From the NCBI GenBank assembly GCA_963618065.1, contig CAVERH010000005.1, positions 25,748 to 89,747 of the forward strand: DNA of 64,000 bases. Direction: 5' to 3'. Positions 32,237-41,795 of this stretch are shown here, in pieces. The stretch comes from Suilimivivens sp963618065 (GTDB lineage: Bacteria; Bacillota; Clostridia; Lachnospirales; Lachnospiraceae). A program made the translations under genes and the position numbers. The stretch's first letter is position 1; every line of letters begins with the position of its first letter. Under the pieces are notes generated by a model, which was not told the origin of the DNA, made no database searches, and saw only the letters and a program-made list of their open reading frames with translations.

Positions 32237-33631
32237 GTGAACGAACAACAAAGACAATTGGATTATATTGAAAAAGCAAAAGGCTATGTAGAGGCCCTTT
32301 CACAGCAGCTTGGACGGAAAGCGACCTGCTGCGTAACGACCTTTGGCTGTCAGATGAACGCCAGAGACTCCGAGAAGCTGGCCGGGATTTTAGAAAGTGC
32401 CGGATTTGAATTGATTGAGGATGAGGATGCGGATTTCGTCATTTATAATACCTGTACAGTCCGTGACAATGCCAATCAGCGTGTTTATGGAAGACTGGGA
32501 CATTTAAACAGCCTTAAGAAGAAGTCTTCGCATAAGAAGATCGCCCTGTGCGGCTGCATGATGCAGGAGCCTTCCGTGATTGAGAAAATTAAGAAGAGCT
32601 ATTCCTTTGTAGATCTGATTTTCGGAACCCACAATATTTATAAGTTTCCGGAGCTTTTGGCTACGATGTTTGAATCGAACCGCATGGTTATTGATATCTG
32701 GAAGGACACCGACCAGATCGTGGAAAATCTTCCGGTTGACCGGAAATATTCGTTTAAGTCCGGCATTAACATCATGTTTGGCTGCGACAATTTCTGCAGT
32801 TATTGTATCGTACCTTATGTACGTGGACGGGAAAAGAGCCGGGAGCCGAAGGACATCCTTCGTGAAATTGAAAATCTCGTAGCAGACGGCGTGGTAGAAG
32901 TCATGCTGCTTGGACAGAATGTGAATTCCTATGGAAAGAATCTGGAGGATCCGATCAGCTTTGCGCAGCTCCTAAGGGAAGTGGAGAAGATTGAGGGACT
33001 ACAGAGAATCCGCTTCATGACGTCCCATCCAAAGGATTTATCCGATGAACTGATTGAAGCTATGCGGGATTCGAAGAAGATCTGCCGTCACTTACATCTG
33101 CCGCTGCAGTCCGGATCCACGAAAATCCTGAAAGCCATGAACCGTAAGTATACGAAGGAAAGTTATCTGGCTCTCGTAGATAAGATCCGGAAGGAAATTC
33201 CGGATATGGCGATCACCACGGATATCATCGTTGGATTTCCGGGCGAAACCAGTGCCGATGTAGATGAGACCATCGACGTCATCAATAAGGTGAAGTATGA
33301 CAATGCCTTTACCTTTATTTATTCGAAGAGAACCGGGACACCTGCCGCCGCAATGGAAAACCAGGTGCCGGAGGAACAGGTAAAGAAGGACTTCGACCGA
33401 CTGCTTAAGGTGGTGCAGGATACCGCCAGGGAGCGCGTGGCAAGATTGGAAGGACAGACGCTGGAAGCACTTGTGGAAGAAGTGAATGAACAGGATGCTT
33501 CCCTTTTGACCGGGCGTTTATCCAATAATACGATCGTTCACTTTAAGGGAGATCCGTCCCTGATCGGAAAGATTGTACCGGTATATTTAAAGGAATGCCA
33601 CGGTTTTTATTATCTTGGAGAACTCGTGTAA
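32237..33631 (+). CDS. miaB: tRNA-2-methylthio-N6-dimethylallyladenosine synthase
   Basis: 464 aa radical SAM methylthiotransferase. The N-terminal UPF0004 domain has its cluster Cys (FGCQMNARDSEKL, NTCTVRDNA, LCGCMMQEP), and the radical-SAM Cx3Cx2C is in FGCDNFCSYCIVPYVRG; a TRAM domain ends the protein. It methylthiolates ms2i6A37 in tRNAs, after MiaA has added the isopentenyl group (miaA lies at 38.5 kb). GTG start with GAGGG six bases upstream. Confidence 0.95.
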   Translation: MNEQQRQLDYIEKAKGYVEALSQQLGRKATCCVTTFGCQMNARDSEKLAGILESAGFELIEDEDADFVIYNTCTVRDNANQRVYGRLGHLNSLKKKSSHKKIALCGCMMQEPSVIEKIKKSYSFVDLIFGTHNIYKFPELLATMFESNRMVIDIWKDTDQIVENLPVDRKYSFKSGINIMFGCDNFCSYCIVPYVRGREKSREPKDILREIENLVADGVVEVMLLGQNVNSYGKNLEDPISFAQLLREVEKIEGLQRIRFMTSHPKDLSDELIEAMRDSKKICRHLHLPLQSGSTKILKAMNRKYTKESYLALVDKIRKEIPDMAITTDIIVGFPGETSADVDETIDVINKVKYDNAFTFIYSKRTGTPAAAMENQVPEEQVKKDFDRLLKVVQDTARERVARLEGQTLEALVEEVNEQDASLLTGRLSNNTIVHFKGDPSLIGKIVPVYLKECHGFYYLGELV

Positions 33632-33743
33632 GATTTTTATAGAAAAGTAGGAGAAGAAAATTTCTGTGCACACATTGATGATGCAATAAAGAGGGCCGAG
33701 CAGTACTGCACGGCAGAGTGACGAAAGGGAAATGGTTGATGTG

Positions 33744-36386
33744 ATGGAAGTTACACCAATGATGCAAAAATATCTGGAAACGAAGAAGGAGTATCCGGAT
33801 TGTATTCTGTTTTACCGTTTGGGGGATTTTTATGAAATGTTCTATGAGGATGCCATTACGGCATCAAAGGAGCTGGAATTAACCCTGACCGGCAAAAGCT
33901 GCGGACTGGAAGAGCGTGCGCCGATGTGCGGTGTGCCCTATCATGCCGTGGAAGGATACCTAAACCGTCTGGTTTCCAAGGGATACAAGGTGGCGATTTG
34001 TGAGCAGGTGGAGGATCCAAAGCTTGCGAAGGGACTGGTAAAGCGTGAAGTCGTGCGGATCGTGACACCCGGAACGAACTTAAATACGCAGTCCATGGAT
34101 GAAACAAGAAACAACTATCTTATGAGCATTGCGTATTTTCAGGGGAAAATCGGCATTTCCATTGCCGATGTCACAACGGGCGATTATTACCTCACCGAAG
34201 TGGAAGACAATAAGAAGCTTCTCGATGAGATCATGAAATACCATCCGAGCGAGATTATCTGTAACGATGCATTTACGGTAAGCGGAATGGATCTTGCTGA
34301 TCTGAAAGACCGGCTGAATATTGCGATTTATTCTCTGGAACCGTTTTATTATGATGAGGACCGCTGCCGGAAGAGCCTTTTGAAACATTTCCATGTGACT
34401 TCCTTACAGGGCATGGGAATTGAAGACTTCCCATCCGGGCTCATTGCAGCCGGGGCGCTGATGCAGTATCTTACGAATACGCAGAAGATCCCGTTAAGCC
34501 ATTTTACCCATTTGTATCCGTATCTTACGAGCCGTTATATGCTGCTTGACAGCTCGACAAGAAGAAATTTAGAGCTTACCGAAACGCTCCGGGAAAAGCA
34601 GAAGAGAGGCTCTTTGCTGGGCGTTTTGGATAAAACGAAAACAGCAATGGGAGCCAGAACGCTGCGTCAGTATATTGAGCAGCCCTTAATTGATAAAAGT
34701 GAAATTGAAAAACGTCTCGATGGTATTTCTGAACTGTCGGAAAAGGCCATGCTGCGGGATGAAATCCGGGAATACTTAAATCCGATTTATGACTTGGAGC
34801 GTCTTTTGGGAAAGGTCAGCTACAAGACGGCGAATCCAAGAGATCTTCTGGCATTTGCAGGTTCTTTAAAAATGCTGCCGTCCATCAAGGTGCTGCTGAA
34901 TGATTTTTCCTCAGACATCTTAAAGGAGATTCAGGAGGAGACCGATGATCTTACGGATGTGTGCACCTTAATCGAACGGGCCATCTGTGAGGAACCGCCG
35001 CTTGCCATCAAGGAAGGCGGGATTATCCGGGACGGGTTCGATGAAAACATCGACCGTCTGCGTCATGCCAAGAATGACGGAAAGACCTGGCTTGCCAAGC
35101 TGGAAGAGGAAGACCGGGAACGGACCGGAATCAAGAATCTTAAGGTAAAATATAACAAGGTATTCGGCTATTATTTTGAAGTGACAAATTCCTTTAAGAA
35201 TATGGTGCCGGAGGATTATATCCGGAAGCAGACCTTAACGAATGCGGAGCGTTATACGAATGCGAAGCTGAAGGAGTTGGAGGATACCATCCTGAATGCA
35301 GAGGATAAGCTGTATGGTCTGGAATACGATCTGTTCTGCCAGATCCGCGACAGTATTGCCGGAGAAATCGACCGTATCCAGCGTACGGCCAAGGCCATTG
35401 CAAGGCTCGATGTGCTGTGCTCCTTATCCTATGTGGCAGAGCGGAATCATTATGTACGGCCGAAGATTAACGAAAAGGGAGTCATTGACATCAAAGCCGG
35501 GCGGCATCCGGTCGTAGAGCAGATGATTTCCAACGATATGTTTATTTCGAATGATACATACCTTGATAATAATAAATATTGTGTGTCCATTATTACCGGA
35601 CCGAATATGGCTGGTAAATCCACTTATATGAGGCAGGTGGCGCTGATTGTCCTCATGGCGCAGATCGGCAGCTTTGTGCCTGCGGATTCTGCCAATATTT
35701 CCATGACCGACCGGATCTTTACGAGAGTCGGTGCGTCGGACGATCTGGCAAGCGGGCAGAGTACCTTTATGGTAGAAATGAACGAGGTGGCGAACATTCT
35801 GCGGAATGCGACCTCGAATAGTCTCCTGATTCTGGATGAGATCGGAAGAGGAACCTCGACCTTTGACGGACTCAGTATTGCCTGGGCGGTGATTGAGCAT
35901 ATCAGCAATAAGAAGCTGCTTGGTGCAAAGACCCTGTTTGCGACGCATTACCATGAGCTTACCGAGTTAGAGGGTAAGATGAACAATGTCAATAATTACT
36001 GCATTGCCGTAAAGGAAAAAGGCGATGACATTGTATTCTTACGCAAGATTGTCAAAGGCGGTGCCGATAAGAGCTACGGGATTCAGGTGGCGAAGCTTGC
36101 CGGGGTGCCGGATATGGTCATTGACCGTGCCAAGGAAATTGTGACACAGCTTTGTGACAATGACATTCTCGAAAAGGTACAGAGCATTGCGATCGACCAG
36201 AAGGAGACGAAGCACAAGGCAGTTAAATATGACGAAGTGGATTTGAGCCAGATGTCCCTGTTTGATACCGTGACCGATGAAGATGTTTTAAATGAATTGA
36301 AGGAGCTGGATGTATCGACGCTGACTCCGCTTGATGCATTGAATACCATTTACCGGTTACAGAACAAGCTGAAGAATCGTTGGTAG
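33744..36386 (+). CDS. mutS: DNA mismatch repair protein MutS
   Basis: About 880 aa. The mismatch-binding Phe-x-Glu is in RLGDFYEMFYEDA; the ATPase shows GPNMAGKSTYMRQ, and the Walker B LLILDEIGRGTSTFDG with the ATHYHELTEL switch. The C-terminus has the helix-turn-helix dimerisation region. ATG 33744 gives the typical MEVTPMMQKY start; AAAGGGA lies 13 bases upstream, and ATG 33732 or GTG 33741 are alternatives. It is followed 10 bp later by mutL. Confidence 0.95.
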   Translation: MEVTPMMQKYLETKKEYPDCILFYRLGDFYEMFYEDAITASKELELTLTGKSCGLEERAPMCGVPYHAVEGYLNRLVSKGYKVAICEQVEDPKLAKGLVKREVVRIVTPGTNLNTQSMDETRNNYLMSIAYFQGKIGISIADVTTGDYYLTEVEDNKKLLDEIMKYHPSEIICNDAFTVSGMDLADLKDRLNIAIYSLEPFYYDEDRCRKSLLKHFHVTSLQGMGIEDFPSGLIAAGALMQYLTNTQKIPLSHFTHLYPYLTSRYMLLDSSTRRNLELTETLREKQKRGSLLGVLDKTKTAMGARTLRQYIEQPLIDKSEIEKRLDGISELSEKAMLRDEIREYLNPIYDLERLLGKVSYKTANPRDLLAFAGSLKMLPSIKVLLNDFSSDILKEIQEETDDLTDVCTLIERAICEEPPLAIKEGGIIRDGFDENIDRLRHAKNDGKTWLAKLEEEDRERTGIKNLKVKYNKVFGYYFEVTNSFKNMVPEDYIRKQTLTNAERYTNAKLKELEDTILNAEDKLYGLEYDLFCQIRDSIAGEIDRIQRTAKAIARLDVLCSLSYVAERNHYVRPKINEKGVIDIKAGRHPVVEQMISNDMFISNDTYLDNNKYCVSIITGPNMAGKSTYMRQVALIVLMAQIGSFVPADSANISMTDRIFTRVGASDDLASGQSTFMVEMNEVANILRNATSNSLLILDEIGRGTSTFDGLSIAWAVIEHISNKKLLGAKTLFATHYHELTELEGKMNNVNNYCIAVKEKGDDIVFLRKIVKGGADKSYGIQVAKLAGVPDMVIDRAKEIVTQLCDNDILEKVQSIAIDQKETKHKAVKYDEVDLSQMSLFDTVTDEDVLNELKELDVSTLTPLDALNTIYRLQNKLKNRW

Positions 36387-36396
36387 GAGGAAAGCA

Positions 36397-38457
36397 TTGG
36401 CAGTTATTCATCTTTTAAGTCAGAATACAATTGATCAGATTGCGGCAGGCGAAGTGGTTGAACGGCCTCGCAGTGTCGTAAAGGAGCTTACAGAAAATGC
36501 AATTGATGCAGGAGCAACGGCAATTTCCGTAGAGATTAAGGAGGGAGGTATTTCCCTCATCCGTGTCACTGATAATGGAAGTGGAATAGAGAAGAGCGAA
36601 ATCCGCAAAGCCTTCTTAAGGCATGCAACCAGTAAGATTGAGGATGCACAGGATCTTCCGCATATTCACAGTCTGGGGTTTCGCGGAGAGGCATTGTCCA
36701 GTATCTGTGCCGTATCCCAGATGGAGCTGATTACAAAGACACAGGAGGAGTTTACCGGGGTGCATTATCAGATCGAGGGAGGTGCCGAGTGTGAATTCAG
36801 CGAGATCGGTGCCCCGAAGGGAACGACGTTCCTTGTAAGGAATCTGTTTTATAATGTGCCGGCGCGGCGCAAGTTCCTAAAACAGCCACAGACGGAAGGA
36901 AGCTACGTGGCAGATCTGATGGAGCATCTGGCACTTTCCCACCCGGATATTTCGATTAAATTTATTGTGAATGGACAGGTCCGTTTCCAGACCAGCGGGA
37001 ACAACCAGTTAAAGGAAGTCATTTACCGGATTTACGGAAAAGAAGTGACGGACCATCTGATTGATTTTTCCCTGAATGGAAAATCCGTGCGCGTCAGGGG
37101 CTTTTTAGGAAAGCCCGAGCAGAACCGTTCCAACCGGAATTTTGAAATTTTCTTCGTGAATGGAAGATATGTCCATAATGATGTGTTGCAAAAAGCCGTA
37201 GAAGAGGGCTACAAGCAATATCTCATGCAGCACAAATTTCCGTTCTGTGTTCTGCATTTTGAATTTGAACCGGAAGACATTGATGTGAATGTGCATCCGG
37301 CCAAGATGGAAATCCGTCTACAGCATGGAGCGGAGGTTTATGCGGAGATTGCAGCGGCGATCTGCGACCGCCTCCATGAAATCGAACTGATTCCGGATGT
37401 CCTTCTTACAGAAGAAAAGGAGCAGGTGCCGCAGATCAAACAGGCACCGGAACCGTTCGAGGTGAACCGTACCCGCATGGAGCGGATCCAGGAACCGGTA
37501 GCGGAATATGCACGGAATCAGAGACAATCCGGGGAACAGGTGATAGTAAGAACAGATGATACCAGAGAGAATGCTGTAGGAAAAGACAGCATAGAAAATG
37601 GGACAGGATCAGTTCATACAAGTCTGGATGCTGGACAGGAGGCCGGCTTTACAGGTATGCAATATGAAATATCCCGGCAACAACCGGAAATGGTTGCCGA
37701 GGAAGAAACGCCGTATCAGGCAAAGCTTTCGGTGCAGAAAATTCTGGGAGATCATCCGGTAACTACTACCGAGAGCGATCTTCATCATAATATTATTAAA
37801 TCTGCAGAACATATTCTGGTAGAGAAGCCGGTGCAGCTTGACTTATTCGAGGAAAACTTTGTGGATGTGAAGTCCAGAGAATCCTATCAGATCCTGGGGC
37901 AGATTTTTGACACGTACTGGCTGATTGCCTTTAAGGACAAGCTGTTTATCATGGATCAGCATGCCGCACATGAGAAGGTCAAGTATGAACGTCTTGTAAA
38001 AGAATTGAAAAACAAAACCGTGACCTCCCAGCAGATTACGCCGCCTGTGGTGTTTCATTTAGACAGCAAGGAAGAACAGGCATTGCTTTCCTATCGGGAT
38101 TATTTTACATCCCTTGGATTTGAAATTGAGGAGTTTGGAACCGGTTCGGTGGCAATCCGCAGCATGCCGGTGGATTTATATGGCTGCGAAGAAATGGAAT
38201 TCTTCCGCGAGGTATTGGATGAGCTGTGCGAGAATCCCATGAAGGATCAGCCGGATGTCATCTTGAACAAACTGGCCTCCATGGCATGTAAGGCGGCCGT
38301 AAAGGGGAATAACAGCCTGACCTTTGAAGAGGTTTCAGCCCTCCTGGATGAGATGCTGACACTGGACAATCCCTATCATTGTCCGCATGGAAGACCGACG
38401 ATTATTTCCATGAGTAAATATGAAATTGAGAAGAAGTTTAAGAGAATTGTAACGTAG
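36397..38457 (+). CDS. mutL: DNA mismatch repair protein MutL (endonuclease type)
   Basis: 686 aa. N-terminal GHKL ATPase motifs: ENAIDAGA, DNGSG, HATSKI, and GFRGEAL. The C-terminal DQHAAHEKVKYE motif is that of latent-nicking-endonuclease MutL proteins. The middle is a variable linker. TTG start with AGGAGG six bases upstream and the standard N-terminus MAVIHLLSQNTIDQIAAGEV. Operon mutS-mutL-miaA. Confidence 0.95.
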   Translation: MAVIHLLSQNTIDQIAAGEVVERPRSVVKELTENAIDAGATAISVEIKEGGISLIRVTDNGSGIEKSEIRKAFLRHATSKIEDAQDLPHIHSLGFRGEALSSICAVSQMELITKTQEEFTGVHYQIEGGAECEFSEIGAPKGTTFLVRNLFYNVPARRKFLKQPQTEGSYVADLMEHLALSHPDISIKFIVNGQVRFQTSGNNQLKEVIYRIYGKEVTDHLIDFSLNGKSVRVRGFLGKPEQNRSNRNFEIFFVNGRYVHNDVLQKAVEEGYKQYLMQHKFPFCVLHFEFEPEDIDVNVHPAKMEIRLQHGAEVYAEIAAAICDRLHEIELIPDVLLTEEKEQVPQIKQAPEPFEVNRTRMERIQEPVAEYARNQRQSGEQVIVRTDDTRENAVGKDSIENGTGSVHTSLDAGQEAGFTGMQYEISRQQPEMVAEEETPYQAKLSVQKILGDHPVTTTESDLHHNIIKSAEHILVEKPVQLDLFEENFVDVKSRESYQILGQIFDTYWLIAFKDKLFIMDQHAAHEKVKYERLVKELKNKTVTSQQITPPVVFHLDSKEEQALLSYRDYFTSLGFEIEEFGTGSVAIRSMPVDLYGCEEMEFFREVLDELCENPMKDQPDVILNKLASMACKAAVKGNNSLTFEEVSALLDEMLTLDNPYHCPHGRPTIISMSKYEIEKKFKRIVT

Positions 38458-38465
38458 GTGAAGCT

Positions 38466-39413
38466 ATGGAGAAGAAACCACCCCTGCTTATTCTGACAGG
38501 GCCTACGGCAGTCGGAAAGACCGCACTTTCCATTGCTCTTGCCAAAGAGGTACAGGGCGAGATTATCTCGGCAGATTCCATGCAGGTGTACCGTTATATG
38601 GATATCGGCTCTGCGAAGATCCGGAAGGAAGAAATGTGCGGCGTTCCACACTACCTGATTGACTGCCTGAATCCGGAGGAAGAATTTAATATTTATGTAT
38701 TTCAGCAGATGGCGAAGAAGGCCATGGCACAGATTTATGCAAACGGACATATTCCGATTGTGGTCGGAGGAACCGGATTTTATATCCAGTCCCTGATCTA
38801 TGACATCCGGTTTGAGGAAGAAGAGGATGACGGAATCCGTCAGAAATATGAACAGCTCCTTGCTGAAAAAGATGAGGAATATCTTCATGGACTGCTTGAA
38901 AAGGTGGATCCCGTATCGGCTGAAAAGATCCATTTTCATAATGCCAAACGCATGATCCGTGCACTGGAATTTTATGAGAAGAATCATTATCCGATTTCTG
39001 AGCATAATGAAACACAGCAACAGAAAGAATCCCCGTATGAATTCCGGTATTTTGTCTTAAACGATGACCGGGAGAGGCTGTATGAAAGAATTGAACGGCG
39101 CGTGGATGAAATGGTGCAGAACGGACTGATTGATGAAGTGAAGCACCTCAAGGAAATGGGGTATCACCGCAGCATGGTTTCCATGCAGGGACTGGGCTAT
39201 AAGGAGATTCTGGATTATCTGGATGAAAAGATCACCCTTGATGAAGCTATTTATCGGATTAAGCGGGATACGAGGCATTTCGCCAAGCGGCAGTTGACGT
39301 GGTTCCGGAGGGAGCGGGATGTGATCTGGGTGGACAAATCGGAGATAGGTTCCGATACGGAAGCTTTATTAGCTTATATGCGTCCCAATATAGCAGAAAT
39401 TGAAGAGGAATAA
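38466..39413 (+). CDS. miaA: tRNA dimethylallyltransferase
   Basis: 315 aa. P-loop GPTAVGKTALS (~11-21), SADSMQVYRYMDIGSAK, and VVGGTGFYIQSL are family motifs. It transfers the isopentenyl group to A37 of tRNAs reading U-starting codons; MiaB then methylthiolates. It starts eight bases after mutL. Confidence 0.95.
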   Translation: MEKKPPLLILTGPTAVGKTALSIALAKEVQGEIISADSMQVYRYMDIGSAKIRKEEMCGVPHYLIDCLNPEEEFNIYVFQQMAKKAMAQIYANGHIPIVVGGTGFYIQSLIYDIRFEEEEDDGIRQKYEQLLAEKDEEYLHGLLEKVDPVSAEKIHFHNAKRMIRALEFYEKNHYPISEHNETQQQKESPYEFRYFVLNDDRERLYERIERRVDEMVQNGLIDEVKHLKEMGYHRSMVSMQGLGYKEILDYLDEKITLDEAIYRIKRDTRHFAKRQLTWFRRERDVIWVDKSEIGSDTEALLAYMRPNIAEIEEE

Positions 39414-39418
39414 AAAGA

Positions 39419-40714
39419 ATGAATTCAAAAAGTATGTACTTATCCATGGGGATCCGTGAGGATGTCTATGCGTTTGGAGAAAAGATCTGGGATTCTTTAG
39501 AGGAGCGTTTTAAACAGATCGATCAGGTATCGGAATATAACCAGTTAAAGGTCATTGCCGCCATGCAGAAGAATCAGGTGAGTGAAGCCTGTCTGCTTGG
39601 AACGACCGGCTATGGCTATAATGACCTTGGAAGAGATACTTTAGAGCGCGTCTATGCGGATATTTTTCACACGGAGGATGCACTGGTGCGTCCGCAGATT
39701 ACCTGTGGAACCCATGCACTGGCACTGGCGCTTATGAGCAATCTGCGTCCCGGACAGGAATTGTTGTCCCCGGTTGGAAAGCCGTATGATACACTGGAGG
39801 AGGTCATTGGAATCCGTCCCTCGAAGGGATCATTAAAGGAATATGGAATTTCCTACCGTCAGGTAGACTTATTGCCGGATGGTGCATTTGATTATGACGG
39901 AATTAAAGCAGCGATCAATGAAAAGACCCATTTAGTTACCATTCAGCGTTCGAAGGGATATCAGACCCGTCCGACGCTTTCCGTAAAGCGGATCGGGGAA
40001 CTGATTGCTTTCATCAAGGAGATCAAGCCGGATGTCATCTGTATGGTAGATAACTGCTACGGAGAATTTACGGAAACGATCGAACCGACGGATGTTGGCG
40101 CAGATCTGGTGGTAGGCTCCCTGATTAAGAATCCTGGTGGTGGACTTGCACCGATCGGCGGATATCTGGCAGGAAAGAAGGAGTGCATCGAAGATGCGGC
40201 ATACCGTCTGACTTCTCCCGGACTCGGCAAGGAGGTAGGAGCTTCCCTAACGGCACTTCCGGCATTTTATCAGGGACTGTTTTTAGCACCGAATGTAACC
40301 GCGAATGCATTAAAGGCAGCAATCTTTGCAGCCAATATTTATGAGTCCCTCGGTTTTCAGGTTGTACCGAGTGGCACGGAATCAAGACACGATATCATTC
40401 AGGCCGTAACCTTTGGAACACAGGAGGGCGTGATCGGCTTCTGCGAGGGAATCCAGAAAGCAGCTGCAGTCGATGGACATGTGACACCGGAGCCCTGGGA
40501 TATGCCAGGATACGACAGCCCGGTCATTATGGCAGCCGGTGCGTTCGTGTCGGGCTCTTCGATTGAGCTGAGTGCGGATGGCCCGATGAAGGAGCCGTAT
40601 GCGGTATATTTCCAGGGGGGGCTGACGTGGCAGCATGGTAAATTCGGCATTCTCATGAGTCTGCAGAGACTTGTCGAACGGGGCGTTGTTTTGTTGGATT
40701 CTGCCAAACAATAG
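39419..40714 (+). CDS. PLP-dependent methionine gamma-lyase-family protein (YnbB-like)
   Basis: 431 aa. A fold type I PLP enzyme of the Cys/Met-metabolism-related group often labelled aluminium resistance protein. GSLIKNPGGGLAP contains the likely PLP lysine; TTGYGYNDLGRDTLERVYADIF and QITCGTHALALAL are characteristic. The reaction has not been established for most members. GAGGA lies before the ATG. It is found beside hfq-miaA-mutL clusters in other Clostridia, matching this position. Confidence 0.85.
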   Translation: MNSKSMYLSMGIREDVYAFGEKIWDSLEERFKQIDQVSEYNQLKVIAAMQKNQVSEACLLGTTGYGYNDLGRDTLERVYADIFHTEDALVRPQITCGTHALALALMSNLRPGQELLSPVGKPYDTLEEVIGIRPSKGSLKEYGISYRQVDLLPDGAFDYDGIKAAINEKTHLVTIQRSKGYQTRPTLSVKRIGELIAFIKEIKPDVICMVDNCYGEFTETIEPTDVGADLVVGSLIKNPGGGLAPIGGYLAGKKECIEDAAYRLTSPGLGKEVGASLTALPAFYQGLFLAPNVTANALKAAIFAANIYESLGFQVVPSGTESRHDIIQAVTFGTQEGVIGFCEGIQKAAAVDGHVTPEPWDMPGYDSPVIMAAGAFVSGSSIELSADGPMKEPYAVYFQGGLTWQHGKFGILMSLQRLVERGVVLLDSAKQ

Positions 40715-40770
40715 CTACAAAAAATGTATGAATTTTGTATACATAAATTTATAATTGTGTTAATATGGAA

Positions 40771-40814
40771 CTGTTCGAAGCCATGCGGATATAGACGCAT
40801 GGAGCTCTGAACAG
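40771..40814 (+). ncRNA. Structured leader hairpin upstream of DUF4321/radC
   Basis: CTGTTC (40771-40776) pairs with GAACAG (40809-40814), and CCATGCG (40781-40787) with CGCATGG (40796-40802), with an 8-nt loop GATATAGA and an asymmetric internal loop (GAAG/AGCTCT). It is followed by 36 nt and a start codon, with no T run. A weak TATAAT (40750-40755) lies upstream. It may be a 5' regulatory element of the DUF4321-radC unit. Confidence 0.4.
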
Positions 40815-40850
40815 CTACTACGGTTAAAAAGGATTTCGAGGTACGGACAG

Positions 40851-41087
40851 ATGCGTAAAAATAACTGGGCATGTTTTTTGTTGATTCTGGCAGGTATTGT
40901 CATCGGAGGGTTTATTGGGAATTTATTTCCGAGCAGTTTTTTGAATTATGGACAGACCTTTGGACTGGCAGAACCCCTGATCCTTGATCTTGGAATTCTC
41001 TGTATAACCTTTGGACTTACGATTAAGATTACGGTGGCCAGCATCATTGGCATTGTGATAGGAATTATTGTGTATCGAATGATTTAA
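40851..41087 (+). CDS. DUF4321 membrane protein
   Basis: 78 aa with two membrane segments (ACFLLILAGIVIGGFIGNLF and TIKITVASIIGIVIGIIVY) and the FLNYGQTFGL linker of DUF4321, a small family common in Clostridia and often encoded next to radC and mreB as here. Function unknown. GAGG lies nine bases before the ATG. Confidence 0.8.
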   Translation: MRKNNWACFLLILAGIVIGGFIGNLFPSSFLNYGQTFGLAEPLILDLGILCITFGLTIKITVASIIGIVIGIIVYRMI

Positions 41088-41122
41088 TCCCGCTTTGAGA
41101 GAAGGAGTGGAAAGGAAATCAT

Positions 41123-41779
41123 TTGAAACCCTATGAAAAATTTTTAAAGCATGGCGCAGCGTCCCTGACGGATGCAGAGCTTCTTGCCATTATTATCCGG
41201 ACAGGCACAAGGAATGCTTCTGCTTTAACGATTGCGCAGCAGCTTCTTGACCGGTTTGAACAGAACCGGCAGCTCAATTCCCTACATCACATTACCATGC
41301 AGGAGTTGATGGAGATTGATGGAATCGGGGAAGTGAAGGCGGTTAAGATTAAATGTATTGCAGAGCTTTCCGCACGGATGGCGAAGCAGCATGCCGCGCA
41401 GACCCTGGATTTTAAGACACCATCGTCCATTGCGGATTATTACATGGAGCAGCTGCGGCATGAAGAAGTAGAGAAGGTGCTGTTACTTTTGTTGGATACG
41501 AAGCTTCATCTCATGGAAGAATATCTATTGTCGAAGGGCACGGTGAATGCTTCCCTGTTATCGACAAGAGAGGTATTCCGGCATGCACTCCGGGCAGGCG
41601 CCTGCAAGATTGTGCTGCTGCATAATCACCCGAGCGGAAGCTGTAACCCGAGCATGGAGGATCTTTCTGTTACGAAGAAGATCATGGAAGCAGGAAAACT
41701 CATGGAAATCCCGCTTCTGGATCATCTGATTGTAGGAGACGGATGTTATTTAAGTCTGAAAGAACATGGCTATATATAG
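41123..41779 (+). CDS. radC: RadC-family JAMM metalloprotein
   Basis: 218 aa. A helix-hairpin-helix segment (MQELMEIDGIGEVKAVKIKC) is followed by a JAMM/MPN+ domain with HNHPSGSCNPSMEDL (zinc ligands). The name reflects an old link to DNA repair; the true activity is unsettled. TTG start with AAAGGAAA upstream; the N-terminus is slightly shorter than usual. The end overlaps the region before mreB. Confidence 0.92.
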   Translation: MKPYEKFLKHGAASLTDAELLAIIIRTGTRNASALTIAQQLLDRFEQNRQLNSLHHITMQELMEIDGIGEVKAVKIKCIAELSARMAKQHAAQTLDFKTPSSIADYYMEQLRHEEVEKVLLLLLDTKLHLMEEYLLSKGTVNASLLSTREVFRHALRAGACKIVLLHNHPSGSCNPSMEDLSVTKKIMEAGKLMEIPLLDHLIVGDGCYLSLKEHGYI

Positions 41780-41795
41780 AAAGGACATAAAGAAA

